Positions 9,310 through 18,127 are shown, numbered from the stretch's first letter. The stretch: 64,000 nt of DNA from Marinibacterium anthonyi (GCA_003217735.2 CP031585.1:5225501-5289500), one strand, 5' to 3'. The notes: generated from the letters alone by a model not told the origin. A program made the numbers and translations.

Positions 9310-9807
9310 CTAGTTCAGTACGAATTCCATGATGAGAAGGTCGCGCACCATGTCGCGACCCGTGACGATCTGAATGCGGCGCAGCATCTGTGCCCGCAGG
9401 CGCGTCAGCGCCATCGGATCGTCGATATCCGAGACCTCGAGCGCACGCAGATATCCGTTCAGGACATCGACGATACGCGGCAGCAGAACTTCGACATCGG
9501 CCTTGTAGGCCTTGCTGACCTCAAGTTCGGCCGAGAACCGCAGCAACAGGCGACGGCCACCGCCGGTAAAGGAAATCACCATTCCCGGCACGGCGATGAA
9601 TTCGATGTCCTCGGTCGGGGTGACGTCCAGTTCCTCGTGGTTTTCGACCGCGTGCGTGACGGCCTTGGGCCCGAAGGGCAGCAAGCCGGCGCTCACGGCG
9701 AAATACCCGCCCGCCGCGCCGACGAGCGCCAGGACCAGGCCGATGATCAGCGGGCCCTTGCCCCCCTTGGCTGGTTCTTCCGTCGGTTCTGCGGCGGCGT
9801 CCGTCAT
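9310..9807 (-). CDS. fliL: Flagellar basal body-associated protein FliL
   Basis: FliL supports stator function and is essential for swimming in some Rhodobacter relatives. The 165-residue protein has a short polar N-terminus, one membrane helix (about residues 19-42) and a periplasmic domain. That domain ends in RDLLIMEFVLN, matching the typical FliL C-terminus. It is the first gene of the leftward flagellar group, divergent from fliF across 120 bases. Confidence 0.95.
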   Translation of the reverse strand: MTDAAAEPTEEPAKGGKGPLIIGLVLALVGAAGGYFAVSAGLLPFGPKAVTHAVENHEELDVTPTEDIEFIAVPGMVISFTGGGRRLLLRFSAELEVSKAYKADVEVLLPRIVDVLNGYLRALEVSDIDDPMALTRLRAQMLRRIQIVTGRDMVRDLLIMEFVLN

Positions 9808-9852
9808 CGGTCTTTCCTTGTTGATCTGGCGCTATTCATAGACCGGGAGGGA

Positions 9853-9867
9853 CTAACCGATTGTTAA
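9853..9867. promoter_or_regulatory. Candidate CtrA box between fliL and fliF
   Basis: The sequence reads CTAA-N7-TTAA, one mismatch from the CtrA consensus TTAA-N7-TTAA. It lies in the 120-base divergent region between two flagellar operons, a sensible place because CtrA controls motility in many Rhodobacterales. It is short, so chance is a real alternative. Confidence 0.4.
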
Positions 9868-9894
9868 GCGAGATCGTTCAAACATGACCTCAAT

Positions 9895-9911
9895 CCCGGC
9901 AGAACGCCGGG
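9895..9911 (+). promoter_or_regulatory. Hairpin in the fliF leader
   Basis: A perfect six-base-pair stem (CCCGGC/GCCGGG) with a five-base loop ends seven bases before the GGAGGT ribosome site of fliF (9918-9923). It could modulate translation or mRNA stability; its function is unknown. Confidence 0.35.
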
Positions 9912-9927
9912 CAGGACGGAGGTTGAC

Positions 9928-11544
9928 GTGCAGCAGATCTTGGGCGCCTGGGCCGGGTTGGACCCGCGAAAGCGAATCATGGTTATCGTGACCGCACTTC
10001 TTGTCGCCGCGACGCTATTCGGAATGAGCCGGCTGGCGTCACGGCCGAACATGGCGCTGTTATATGCCGGTCTCGACAACACCTCTGCCGGGGACGTTGT
10101 GCGCGCGCTGGATCAGCAGGGAGTGGACTATCAGGTTCGTGGCGATTCGATTTACGTGCCGATGCGCGATCGGGACGCCTTGCGGATGAAACTTGCCGGT
10201 GACGGGCTGCCCGCGACCGGCGGTCGTGGCTACGAATTGCTGGATGGCCTGTCGGGTTTCGGCACGACGTCGCAGATGTTCGACGCGGCCTATTGGCGCG
10301 CGAAGGAAGGCGAACTTGCCAGGACAATCGTCGGCAGCCAGCATATCGCGCAGGCCCGCGTTCACATCGCCAACGGGTCCAGCAACCCGTTCCAGCGCAG
10401 CGTGAAGCCGACTGCCTCGGTGGCCGTGGTCCCGTCCGGCGGACCGATTTCGGTCGAACAGGCCCAGGCCTTGCGGTACCTCGTGGCCTCGGCCGTGGCG
10501 GGGCTGGATGTCGACGATGTCGCGGTGATCGATTCGAACGGCAAGGTGATCGGTGCAACCGAGGAAACCGCCGCAACCAACGGATCGCAAGACCGTGCCG
10601 AGGCGCTGCGCGAAAAGGTGCTGCGGCTGATCGAGGCCCGCGTCGGGCGCGGCAACGCCGTAGTCGAAGTATCGGTCGACACCGTAAACGAGACGGAATC
10701 CATCCGGGAACGGCGGTTTGACCCGGATGGGCGCGTCGCCGTGAACACCGATACCGAAGAACGGTCCAACACCTCTTCCGAAACCAACAGCGCGGTCACC
10801 GTGGCCTCGAACCTGCCGGACGGCAATGCCGCCAACGGGGGCGGCGGCAAGGCCGAAACCAGCGAAGTGCGCGAGCGAATCAGCTACGAAGTCTCTGAAG
10901 TCGAACGTGAAATCCTGCGCAGCCCGGGCGCTGTACGCCGGTTGACCATCGCCGTTCTGGTAAACAACCTGATCGTCCCGGACGCCAACGGCGCGCCGCA
11001 ATCCATCCCCCGCGAAGCCACAAAGCTTGATGCGCTGCGCGAACTCGTGGCTTCGGCCGTGGGCTTTGACGAGGCCCGCGGCGATGTGATCACACTCAAG
11101 ACCATGGAGCTGCCCAACGTGGCGCCCGAAGGGACGACCGTGGCAGGCGCGTCGATGTTCGATCTGACCGGCGTCGATGTGATGCAGCTGGCACAGGTCG
11201 GCATCCTTGCGCTTGTGGCCCTTGCCCTGGGTCTGTTCGTGGTCCGCCCGATCCTGGCCGCGCCGCCGACCCGGCTGACGGCGGGCGATCCGCCGGCCCT
11301 GCCGCCGGCCGATGGGGACGACTTTGGCGGGGGCGGTGTGCTGGACGGGGAGATCGACGGCGGATCCGATTCCTTCCTGCCGCCTCTCATGGGGGGGGGC
11401 ATGGACGACGGGTTCGGCGGACTGCCCTCTCTTGATGGCGGAGACGACAGCCCGGCCGACCGGCTTCGCAACCTGATCGGCGAACGGCAGGCGGAGACCA
11501 TCGAGATCCTGCGCAACTGGCTTGAAGACGAGGAGAACGCCTGA
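9928..11544 (+). CDS. fliF: Flagellar MS-ring protein FliF
   Basis: FliF forms the membrane ring on which the export gate and rotor assemble. The 538-residue protein starts at GTG behind a strong GGAGGT site. It has an N-terminal membrane helix (about residues 18-34) followed by YscJ/FliF-type ring-building motifs (ALLYAGLDNTSAGDVV and SVKPTASVAVV-like segments). A second membrane helix lies at about 415-440, and the C-terminal cytoplasmic tail (LRNLIGERQAETIEILRNWL) would bind FliG. It heads the fliF-fliH-fliN-fliP group and overlaps fliH by one base. Confidence 0.97.
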   Translation: MQQILGAWAGLDPRKRIMVIVTALLVAATLFGMSRLASRPNMALLYAGLDNTSAGDVVRALDQQGVDYQVRGDSIYVPMRDRDALRMKLAGDGLPATGGRGYELLDGLSGFGTTSQMFDAAYWRAKEGELARTIVGSQHIAQARVHIANGSSNPFQRSVKPTASVAVVPSGGPISVEQAQALRYLVASAVAGLDVDDVAVIDSNGKVIGATEETAATNGSQDRAEALREKVLRLIEARVGRGNAVVEVSVDTVNETESIRERRFDPDGRVAVNTDTEERSNTSSETNSAVTVASNLPDGNAANGGGGKAETSEVRERISYEVSEVEREILRSPGAVRRLTIAVLVNNLIVPDANGAPQSIPREATKLDALRELVASAVGFDEARGDVITLKTMELPNVAPEGTTVAGASMFDLTGVDVMQLAQVGILALVALALGLFVVRPILAAPPTRLTAGDPPALPPADGDDFGGGGVLDGEIDGGSDSFLPPLMGGGMDDGFGGLPSLDGGDDSPADRLRNLIGERQAETIEILRNWLEDEENA

Positions 11545-12152
11545 TGCCGATCTCGCACCTGCTGGAAGATTTCCGAACAACCGATCCGGCTGAAACCGAC
11601 ACCCTGCTGATGAGCGAGCTGGACCTTGAAGAACAGCGCCTGGCCGCGTTCGAAAAGGGCTATGCCGCCGGTTGGGAAGACGCCATCGCCGCGGATAACC
11701 AGGGCAAGGCGCATCTGTCCGCGGCCTTGACCCAGAACCTCGAGGATGCCGCCTTTTCCTATCACGAAGCGCTGACGCAGATGCAGGCTTCGGTCATGCC
11801 GGTGTTCGAGGCGATCGCCGAACAATTGCTCCCGGGGATGATCCGGGCCGGCCTGGCGCCCCAGATCCTGCGCGCGCTCGACGATATCGCCACCCAGGCC
11901 ATGGGCCGGCCGCTTGTGCTGGCCATTCCGCCCGGCACCGAGCAGGTGATCGCCCCGCTGCTTCCCGAAATCGACAATGTCGAGATCATTCTCGACGAGG
12001 ACCCGACACTGACCGACGGCCAGGCCCGGCTGCATCTGGACGACGGTGGGGTCGAAATCGACCTGACCGCGCTCGCCGACGAGATGCGCAAGGCGATCAC
12101 GGCCTTCGTCTTTGAAACCCGCAAGGAGACCTCAAGTGACAGAACTGCCTGA
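11544..12152 (+). CDS. fliH: FliH-like flagellar export regulator
   Basis: FliH-type proteins hold the export ATPase FliI at the gate. The 202-residue product lacks membrane segments. It has an acidic helical N-terminus with EKGYAAGWEDAIAAD (the characteristic Gly-spaced pattern of the family), a central helical region, and a C-terminal domain ending in acidic sequence. The start overlaps the fliF stop as TGATG. The call is by position and pattern; sequence similarity within FliH is generally low, so some uncertainty remains. fliI and fliG are not in the window. Confidence 0.75.
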   Translation: MPISHLLEDFRTTDPAETDTLLMSELDLEEQRLAAFEKGYAAGWEDAIAADNQGKAHLSAALTQNLEDAAFSYHEALTQMQASVMPVFEAIAEQLLPGMIRAGLAPQILRALDDIATQAMGRPLVLAIPPGTEQVIAPLLPEIDNVEIILDEDPTLTDGQARLHLDDGGVEIDLTALADEMRKAITAFVFETRKETSSDRTA

Positions 12153-12429
12153 CGGCGAAACCCGGCATGACGCGTCCAACCCGTTTTCCGCGGTGCCGAT
12201 TGAAATCGTGGTCAGCGTCGGCAAAGCCCGGCCGCTGGTCCGCGACCTGATGCGGCTGGGCGAGAATGCCGTGCTGGCGCTGGATCGCCGGGTCGAGGAC
12301 CCGGTCGAGCTTTATGTCGGCGACAAGCTGGTCGCCCGGGGCGAGCTGGAAGAACTGGAAGGCGACACGCCCGGTCAGCTGGCCGTCCGCCTGACGGAGA
12401 TTGCGAACCTTCGTGACGAACTGGGCTGA
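12136..12429 (+). CDS. fliN: Flagellar motor switch protein FliN
   Basis: FliN is the C-ring protein of the switch complex. The 97-residue product contains one SpoA domain (about residues 20-95) with the pattern VPIEIVVSVGKA, LGENAVLALDR, DPVELYVGDKLVARGEL. I chose GTG at 12136 because AAGGAGA lies seven bases before it; it overlaps the fliH 3' end by 17 bases. The frame is open to a TTG at 12112, which would add eight residues without a ribosome site. Confidence 0.9.
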   Translation: MTELPDGETRHDASNPFSAVPIEIVVSVGKARPLVRDLMRLGENAVLALDRRVEDPVELYVGDKLVARGELEELEGDTPGQLAVRLTEIANLRDELG

Positions 12430-12433
12430 CGCG

Positions 12434-13168
12434 ATGCGCCGGACGGCCTGGATCCTGGGGCTGGTCCTGGTCATCGCCCTGCCGGCGACCGCTCAGGCGC
12501 AGGAGATTTCGGTGTCGCTGGGCGATGGCGGATCGCTGACCGCCCGGTCGATCCAGCTGATCCTGCTGATTACCGTGCTCAGCATCGCGCCGGGCCTGGT
12601 GATCATGATCACCTGCTTCCCGTTCCTGGTAACGGTGCTGTCGATCCTGCGCCAGGCGATCGGGCTGCAGCAGGCGCCGCCGAACATGCTGATCGTCAGC
12701 CTGGCGCTGTTCCTGACCTATTTCGTGATGGAGCCGGTCTTTACCACCGCCTGGCAAAACGGGATCGAACCGCTTTTGTCCGAACAGATCGACACCGAAG
12801 CCGCCTTTGTCAGAACGATGGATCCGTTCCGCGATTTCATGGCCGCGCGCATCGATCCCGATACCTTCACGGCCATGGCCACCCTGCGCCCCGATGCCGA
12901 CCTGGACGCCCCGGCGCGGGATGCGCAACTGTCGCTGCTGGTGCCAAGCTTCCTGCTGTCTGAAATCTCGCGCGCATTCCAGATCGGGTTCGTGATCTTC
13001 CTGCCGTTCCTGGTCATCGACCTGGTTGTCGCCGCCATCCTTATGTCGATGGGCATGATGATGGTCCCGCCAGCGGTCGTGGCACTTCCGTTCAAGTTGG
13101 CCTTCTTTGTCGTGGCAGACGGGTGGAGCCTGATCGCTGGGGCATTGGTGCGAAGTTACTTCGAATGA
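12434..13168 (+). CDS. fliP: Flagellar export gate protein FliP
   Basis: FliP forms the core of the export pore. The 244-residue product begins with a signal peptide ending in ATAQA-type sequence and has four hydrophobic segments, with MITCFPFLVTVLSILRQAIG and PPNMLIVSLALFLTYF as family hallmarks. The ATG at 12434 starts the signal peptide directly and lies four bases after the fliN stop. A GTG at 12413 (overlapping fliN, with GGAGA upstream) and a TTG at 12401 are alternatives. The gene is the last of the rightward flagellar group and converges on the stress island. Confidence 0.95.
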   Translation: MRRTAWILGLVLVIALPATAQAQEISVSLGDGGSLTARSIQLILLITVLSIAPGLVIMITCFPFLVTVLSILRQAIGLQQAPPNMLIVSLALFLTYFVMEPVFTTAWQNGIEPLLSEQIDTEAAFVRTMDPFRDFMAARIDPDTFTAMATLRPDADLDAPARDAQLSLLVPSFLLSEISRAFQIGFVIFLPFLVIDLVVAAILMSMGMMMVPPAVVALPFKLAFFVVADGWSLIAGALVRSYFE

Positions 13169-13261
13169 CCGGTCCCGCCAGCGTGGCGGCCGCCGAAACA
13201 GCAACCGGCCGGCCACGCGAAGGTGACCGGCCGGCGGCTTTCACTGGCAAGGCGGATGCGC

Positions 13262-13777
13262 TCAGGCGGCGAGGTTCAGGTGCAGCACGTGGTGCTGCCC
13301 CACGTCGGGACGGCTTTCGCTGTCCGACATCGCGGCGCGCATCATCTTCAGGCCCACGACGACCGGATTGCCATCCGACACCCAGACCGACGCTTCGCGC
13401 GGCGTGAACCGCAGCAGCGTGACCTTGGGGTCCTCGCGGCCTTCCTCGAACCAGGCGGCGGCGGCGAAGCTCCACAATTCGTCAAGCTTTTCCGCGCTGT
13501 CATAGGTCACCAGGCTTCCTCTCAGGCTGGCGTGAAAGCCATCGCCGGGGGATTGCACCGTGAACCGGGCCTCGGCCCCGTGGCCGATGGCGGCCACGAG
13601 ATCGGTGTCCGAGGAGGTGATGAACCAGAGGCTTTCCGTCTCGGGATCGGTGAAATGCGTCATCGGCTGGGGATGCTGATCCGCATCCGCGACCCACAGC
13701 ATTCCGGTCCGGCTGTCAGACAGCTTGTCCCAGAGTTGCGCCTTGGCTTCCACCGAATCTTCGGTCTTCCAGGCCAT
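13262..13777 (-). CDS. Pyridoxamine 5'-phosphate oxidase-fold general stress protein
   Basis: This 171-residue soluble protein has the split-barrel flavin-binding fold typical of general stress protein 26-like proteins. Recognisable parts are a GMLWVADADQHPQPMTHF beta-strand pair and an ESLWFITSSDTDLVAA segment, followed by a W-rich C-terminal part. It probably binds FMN, F420 or haem rather than acting in vitamin B6 synthesis. It lies three bases downstream of csbD and should share its EcfG-type promoter at 14097-14121. Confidence 0.88.
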   Translation of the reverse strand: MAWKTEDSVEAKAQLWDKLSDSRTGMLWVADADQHPQPMTHFTDPETESLWFITSSDTDLVAAIGHGAEARFTVQSPGDGFHASLRGSLVTYDSAEKLDELWSFAAAAWFEEGREDPKVTLLRFTPREASVWVSDGNPVVVGLKMMRAAMSDSESRPDVGQHHVLHLNLAA

Positions 13778-13780
13778 GGC

Positions 13781-13978
13781 TCACACCGAAGCGAGGATGT
13801 CGTCGACCATCTTGCGCGCTTCTTCCTTGGTCTTGCCATAGCGCTGCTGAAGCTTGCCTTCGATCTGTTCGCGATCGCCCTTGGCCTGTTCCAGTTCGTC
13901 ATCGGTCAGGTCGCCGTAGCTTTCGCGCAGCTTGCCTTTGATTTCGGTCCATTTACCCTGAATCTGATCTTTATTCAT
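13781..13978 (-). CDS. CsbD family stress protein
   Basis: The 65-residue, highly charged protein is a full-length CsbD-type protein: it opens with MNKDQIQGKWTEIKGKL and carries the GDREQIEGKLQQRYGKTKEEA repeat halves. Its biochemical function is unknown; the family is induced in general stress. It is first in a two-gene unit with the PPOX-fold gene. An EcfG-type promoter lies about 120 bases upstream, with an inverted repeat (14015-14040) in the leader. Confidence 0.93.
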   Translation of the reverse strand: MNKDQIQGKWTEIKGKLRESYGDLTDDELEQAKGDREQIEGKLQQRYGKTKEEARKMVDDILASV

Positions 13979-14014
13979 GACGTCACTCCTTTTCGGTTTG
14001 CGTCTTTGAATGAG

Positions 14015-14040
14015 CGTGTCCCGAAGACGTTCAGGACACG
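14015..14040. repeat. Inverted repeat in the csbD leader
   Basis: Seven-base arms CGTGTCC and GGACACG are separated by 12 bases between the csbD start and its EcfG-type promoter. They could form an RNA hairpin in the 5' leader or bind a regulator. Confidence 0.4.
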
Positions 14041-14096
14041 TGGTGATCGGGTGGGAACAGCGGACTGCGCCGCTATCCCCTTGCTTCTGATAAATA

Positions 14097-14121
14097 AACC
14101 CGCAGCCAACCGAGATGTTCC
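14097..14121 (-). promoter_or_regulatory. EcfG-type promoter for csbD
   Basis: On the minus strand the sequence is GGAAC (14121-14117), 16 bases, then GGTT (14100-14097). This matches the EcfG consensus GGAAC-N16/17-CGTT with one -10 mismatch, and has the same form as the phyR promoter. Confidence 0.65.
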
Positions 14122-14155
14122 GACCATTCGCGAAACCTTGCGGAATTTTGCCGCG

Positions 14156-15628
14156 TCAGACGATATCCTCGGTCACGCCGGGCAGATCGGTGTGATATTC
14201 GGCCATCGCGTCAGGGGCATGCGGCACCAGGAAGCCCGAACGATTTTCGGGCCGGCGCAGGCCGTTACGGGCGATCTCGGCATCCCACCAGGGCTGCAGG
14301 GTCTCGATGTGCTGCGCTTCGGGCGGCAGCGGATCCTGCCACCAGTGGCGGAAAATCGCGGCGCGCAGGGCGGCGACGCGGTCGGGTGCTTCAAGACGGA
14401 TCGCGGCTTCGGTATCCCAATGCATCGACCGGCCGTTCAGGTTGGCGGATCCGACCATGGCGAAATCGGTGTCCGTCACCAGCAACTTGTTGTGCACGTA
14501 GATGATGGGCGAACCCGCCAGCACCGAAGCTGTTTCGCGGGCGGCGAAACGCGGCTGAACCGGGCTGGCGAAGGTGGCACGGGGGCCGAACGCCTGCTGG
14601 ACATGCGATATCGCTTCGGACTGGCGGGCCATGCCGAAGCGGGCGTCAAGTTCGCGCGATCCGTCAAAGGCCACGTCATCGGGCAGGGCCGGCAGGACCA
14701 CCATCAGGTGCAGGTCCGGATTGGCCAGCGCGGCATCGGCCAGGGCGCCGGAAATCACCGACGACCGCAGGAACTGCGTTTCGATATAGATCAGGTGGCG
14801 GGCGCGGGCGAAGGCGGCCAGGTGATCCTCTTCGATTTCGTGGCGTACGGTGCGCGGCGACAGAAAGGGGAACTGGACCCGACGCGGCGCCGACAGGGTG
14901 CGGCGCAGGTAGCGGGTGGGGCCGGGGTCGGCCTTGCCGGCGGTCACGTCCAGCATTTCGTCCAGGTGCCGGCGCGCCTCCAGCGCCTCGGGGCCACGGA
15001 TCAGCAGCTGCACGTCGGACCAGGTTTGGTCCGCCGGGCGGTCGTGATCCGGCGTGTCCCAGCGTCGTTCGTTCAGGTCGAGCCCGCCGATATACAGCAC
15101 CTCGTCGTCGATCACGGCGAGCTTCTGGTGATGGCTGACAGGGTAAAGCCCCGGCAGCCGGTCGGGATCCAGCCGCACGGCCTGCAGCTTGCGCCGCAGC
15201 CCGCGGATCTTGCGCAGTTTTTCCTGCCATTTCATCACCACCACCGGCAGCAGGCCCAGCCAGGGCAGCAGCCCGGCTTCGGCGGCGTGCAGATTGGCGA
15301 TGACCTGCAACTGCCCCCGTTCGGGCCGGGCGACTTCCCACAGCGCGCCGGCCTGGCGCTTGGTCTGCCAGGTCAGCTCGTGCAGGTCGGTGGCGATCAC
15401 CGGGTCGAAATCGCTGACGATCAGGTGAATGCGCACGCCACGCTTCAGCGCGTCTTCCAGCAGGTCGAACCAGGTGTCGCCCACGGCCCGACCTTCGGGG
15501 CTGCGCAGTTTCGTGCGCATGTCGAAGATGCGGAACCCGGCGGTGATATCCTTTTTCGCGGCAAGAACGGCGCGTTCGAAGGCCGGCCAGGCTTCTTGCG
15601 CGGTGATCAGGACCTCGAAGTCCGGCAT
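14156..15628 (-). CDS. Phospholipase D family protein
   Basis: The 490-residue protein has two HKD motifs: H167-Q-K169 with D174, and a second one (VHNKLLVTD, then GSANLNGRS) near residue 390. This is the layout of phospholipase D and related phosphatidyltransferases. It has no clear signal peptide; a hydrophobic stretch lies near residues 119-132. It begins 17 bases after the histidine kinase stop and may be the last gene of nepR-ecfG-kinase-PLD. A role in membrane lipid turnover under stress is plausible but inferred from context. Confidence 0.88.
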   Translation of the reverse strand: MPDFEVLITAQEAWPAFERAVLAAKKDITAGFRIFDMRTKLRSPEGRAVGDTWFDLLEDALKRGVRIHLIVSDFDPVIATDLHELTWQTKRQAGALWEVARPERGQLQVIANLHAAEAGLLPWLGLLPVVVMKWQEKLRKIRGLRRKLQAVRLDPDRLPGLYPVSHHQKLAVIDDEVLYIGGLDLNERRWDTPDHDRPADQTWSDVQLLIRGPEALEARRHLDEMLDVTAGKADPGPTRYLRRTLSAPRRVQFPFLSPRTVRHEIEEDHLAAFARARHLIYIETQFLRSSVISGALADAALANPDLHLMVVLPALPDDVAFDGSRELDARFGMARQSEAISHVQQAFGPRATFASPVQPRFAARETASVLAGSPIIYVHNKLLVTDTDFAMVGSANLNGRSMHWDTEAAIRLEAPDRVAALRAAIFRHWWQDPLPPEAQHIETLQPWWDAEIARNGLRRPENRSGFLVPHAPDAMAEYHTDLPGVTEDIV

Positions 15629-15645
15629 GTCCCTACCCTGTCATG

Positions 15646-17367
15646 TCAGTGGGGTGCGTTGGCGTCGAAATCGGCGCGCTTGAACGTCACTTCATAGCGA
15701 TAAGTCCGCTCGTCCTCGGCTTGTTCCGCACGACCTTCCAACTGGCTGATGAAGGCCCGCATCAGGCGCGTGCCAAGGCCGCCCATCTCCTCGGTATCAA
15801 AGGACGCTTCGGGCATGACCCGCTGGCCCACCGTGTTTTCGATGCAGAACCGCACGGTTCCGTCGTCGCGCGCCTCGAGCCAGACGGTGATCCGCGCCGG
15901 GCCGCCATCGGGCCGGCCGGCATATTTCACCGCGTTGGTCATCGCCTCGGAGAACAGCATCGACAACGGCACCGCCTGGTCGGGGAACAGGTGCACCTCG
16001 TCCAGGTGGGTTTCGATTTCCAGCCGCGCCTCGGGTCCGACCGGGGCAAGGTCCGCCAGCAGGGCGCGGATCATCTCGGATGCATCGATCGTCGTGGTTT
16101 CCGGCCCGGTGTAAAGCGACCGGTGCAGCATGGCGAGCCCGCGCACCCGGCGCTGCAGATCGCCCAGGATGCGCTTGGCCTCCTGGCTGCGGGTCAGGCG
16201 CGACTGCATGTTCATGATCGACGCGATAAGCTGCAGGTTGTTCTTTACCCGGTGGTGCACCTCGCGCAGCAGGACTTCCTTGTCGCGAAGATCCTGCTCC
16301 TGCTTGGCCTCGGCCTGGGCCAGCAGAAGGATCATCCGGTTGAATGCGGTTTCGGCGGATTTCAGTTCGTCGGGCGGGCGGTCCAATTCGATCCGGCCCT
16401 TGGTCAGACGGCCAAGCGCGTGTTGCCGCATGGCCGAGGCCAGCGCATGCACGTGGCGGATCACCAGCCGCTGGACCCCGAAGAAGGCCACGCCCATGCC
16501 CGCCAGCCACATCAGCAGCGGGAAGGCGACGGACAGGCGCGCGCGCCAGATCGCGTGATCGTTGGCGGCCAGTTCGGCCGGCCAGCTGCCGACGATGGCG
16601 GCCGATCCCGGCACGATCTGGGAAATGGCAAAGACCCGGCGTTCGCCGGAATTGGTCCAGGCCTGAAAGGTTTCGCCGATGCGATCGAACAGCGCCGGGG
16701 GCCGGATGCCGGCCGGCATGTAGGCGTCGGCGGTCTCGGACCCGCCGGTGGCCGAAATCACCTGTCCATCCGCATTGATCGCCGACAGGTGCAGGCCGCG
16801 CGCCGTGGCATCGTCGTTCAGCAGCGCATCCGCGATCCGGCTGGGGATCGAGATCATCACGTAACCTTCGACGTCGCCTTCGCGCTGGATCGGTTCGGCC
16901 ACCACGACCACGGGAATGCCGGTGATCCGGCCCTGGGCGACCAGTTCCATGTAGGGGCCGCCGCTGTCCTTGATGCGCTTGAAGGTTTCCGAATCCGCAA
17001 GGCTGATGCCCGACCCGCGCGAAGCACAGGTCACTTCTCCGTCACGGTCGGCAAAGCCGGCATAGGCGAACCGGGGATGGAACCTTACGAATTCGGCCAA
17101 TAGCTGGTCGCATTCGTTCTGAAGGCGTTCCATCCCCACGGCGGACATGCCCTGCGCCGCGCCAAGCGCTTCGCGGATCAGTTCGCGTTCCGCCGCGGCG
17201 GCCGATTCCGTCTCAGCCAGCAGGGCGGCCTGGTTCAGACGCTCGGCCTCGGAAATCACCGCGCGTGTCTGGTACACGGATATCAGGCCCAGCGGCAGGA
17301 TCGCCAGGGTAATAAGGACCACAAGCTGGCCGGTCAGGCCGCGCAAGGGCGCCAGCAATCCTTTCAT
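15646..17367 (-). CDS. Membrane histidine kinase, HWE/HisKA_2 type (PhyK-like)
   Basis: This kinase probably phosphorylates PhyR. The 573-residue protein has an N-terminal membrane helix (about 13-32), a periplasmic Cache-like sensor region (about 35-275), a second helix (about 279-298) and a HAMP-like segment. The dimerisation domain has the phospho-acceptor region at EVHHRVKNN (H371) and is followed by a C-terminal ATPase domain with SEAMTNAVKYA as the N-box and a GGLGTRL glycine box. It follows ecfG by 18 bases, the usual genomic partnership of the general stress response. The signal sensed is unknown. Confidence 0.9.
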   Translation of the reverse strand: MKGLLAPLRGLTGQLVVLITLAILPLGLISVYQTRAVISEAERLNQAALLAETESAAAAERELIREALGAAQGMSAVGMERLQNECDQLLAEFVRFHPRFAYAGFADRDGEVTCASRGSGISLADSETFKRIKDSGGPYMELVAQGRITGIPVVVVAEPIQREGDVEGYVMISIPSRIADALLNDDATARGLHLSAINADGQVISATGGSETADAYMPAGIRPPALFDRIGETFQAWTNSGERRVFAISQIVPGSAAIVGSWPAELAANDHAIWRARLSVAFPLLMWLAGMGVAFFGVQRLVIRHVHALASAMRQHALGRLTKGRIELDRPPDELKSAETAFNRMILLLAQAEAKQEQDLRDKEVLLREVHHRVKNNLQLIASIMNMQSRLTRSQEAKRILGDLQRRVRGLAMLHRSLYTGPETTTIDASEMIRALLADLAPVGPEARLEIETHLDEVHLFPDQAVPLSMLFSEAMTNAVKYAGRPDGGPARITVWLEARDDGTVRFCIENTVGQRVMPEASFDTEEMGGLGTRLMRAFISQLEGRAEQAEDERTYRYEVTFKRADFDANAPH

Positions 17368-17385
17368 TCCCTGGTGCTCCGCAGA

Positions 17386-17937
17386 TCAGGCCGCGCGTGT
17401 GGGAGAAGACACGATCCCCGCAGTCACGGAATCGGTGAGGTCGAGTCCGTTGTCCTCGTCCAGATGCATCAGTTCAGCCAGACGTGCGCGTGCACGGTTG
17501 ACCCGGCTCTTGATGGTCCCGACCTTGACGCCGCACATGTCGGCCGCTTCCTCGTAGGAAAAGCCGCTGGCGCCAACCAGGATCAAGGCTTCGCGGTGCT
17601 CTTCCTTCAGCACGGCAAAGGCGTCGTTGAAATCCCGCATCTGCAGGCGCCCGTCGTGGTCGGGCTTTTGCGACAGGCTCTGGGCGTGTGAGCCATCGGC
17701 ATCCTCGACCTCGCGCTGACGTTTTCGGTGGTGCGAATAGTACGTGTTCCGCAAGATCGTGAACAGCCAGGCACGCATGTTCGTCCCGGCTTCGAAACTG
17801 TCTATGTTGCTCCATGCCTTGACCAGAGCGTCCTGGACCATGTCGTCGGCCAGGGCGGAATTTCGGGTCAGACTGAAGGCAAAGGCGCGGAGCGACTTGA
17901 TGTGCTCCACAATCTCGTCACGCGGATTAGCCGCCAT
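17386..17937 (-). CDS. ecfG: General stress ECF sigma factor EcfG
   Basis: This 183-residue sigma-70-family protein has region 2 (about residues 10-80, with ADDMVQDALVKAW) and region 4 (about 115-165, with SYEEAADMCGVKVGTIKSRVNRAR). It should direct polymerase to GGAAC-N16/17-CGTT promoters, several of which surround it. ATG 17937 is chosen because GGAGG lies eight bases upstream; an earlier in-frame ATG adds five residues. It overlaps the nepR 3' end by 11 bases, so sigma and anti-sigma factor are translationally coupled. Confidence 0.95.
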   Translation of the reverse strand: MAANPRDEIVEHIKSLRAFAFSLTRNSALADDMVQDALVKAWSNIDSFEAGTNMRAWLFTILRNTYYSHHRKRQREVEDADGSHAQSLSQKPDHDGRLQMRDFNDAFAVLKEEHREALILVGASGFSYEEAADMCGVKVGTIKSRVNRARARLAELMHLDEDNGLDLTDSVTAGIVSSPTRAA

Positions 17938-18127
17938 TTCGAGAGCCTCCAACCTTGGATTTGGACGCTTGTTGTTCCGACTGTCCGCCTGTGTCGGCCG
18001 CGCGCAATTCGGCCAGCAGGTTTGTGAACCTGTCGGGTATATCCTCGTTCAGAACATCGTCGAACGCCCGTTTGAGATTGGCGTCGATCATATGCTCCAC
18101 CCTAGATGCGCGATTTTTTTCCGTCAT
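17927..18127 (-). CDS. nepR: Anti-sigma factor NepR
   Basis: NepR binds and inhibits EcfG until phosphorylated PhyR sequesters it. The 66-residue protein has the characteristic core: a basic N-terminal tail, then IDANLKRAFDDVLNEDIPDR and FTNLLAELR helices, and a disordered C-terminus. It is the first gene of the leftward unit, its stop overlaps ecfG, and it is divergent from phyR. Its own promoter (18173-18197) is a perfect EcfG match, giving autoregulation. Confidence 0.93.
   Translation of the reverse strand: MTEKNRASRVEHMIDANLKRAFDDVLNEDIPDRFTNLLAELRAADTGGQSEQQASKSKVGGSRNGG

Noticed and set aside
14054-14058. GGAAC at about 14054 on the plus strand
   Set aside because: No CGTT-like box 16 or 17 bases downstream, and it would read antisense into the PLD gene.
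13223-15697. Very long plus-strand open frame opposite csbD and the PLD gene
   Set aside because: The minus strand has recognisable families (PPOX, CsbD, PLD) across the same DNA; the plus-strand frame is a high-GC shadow with low-complexity, family-free sequence.
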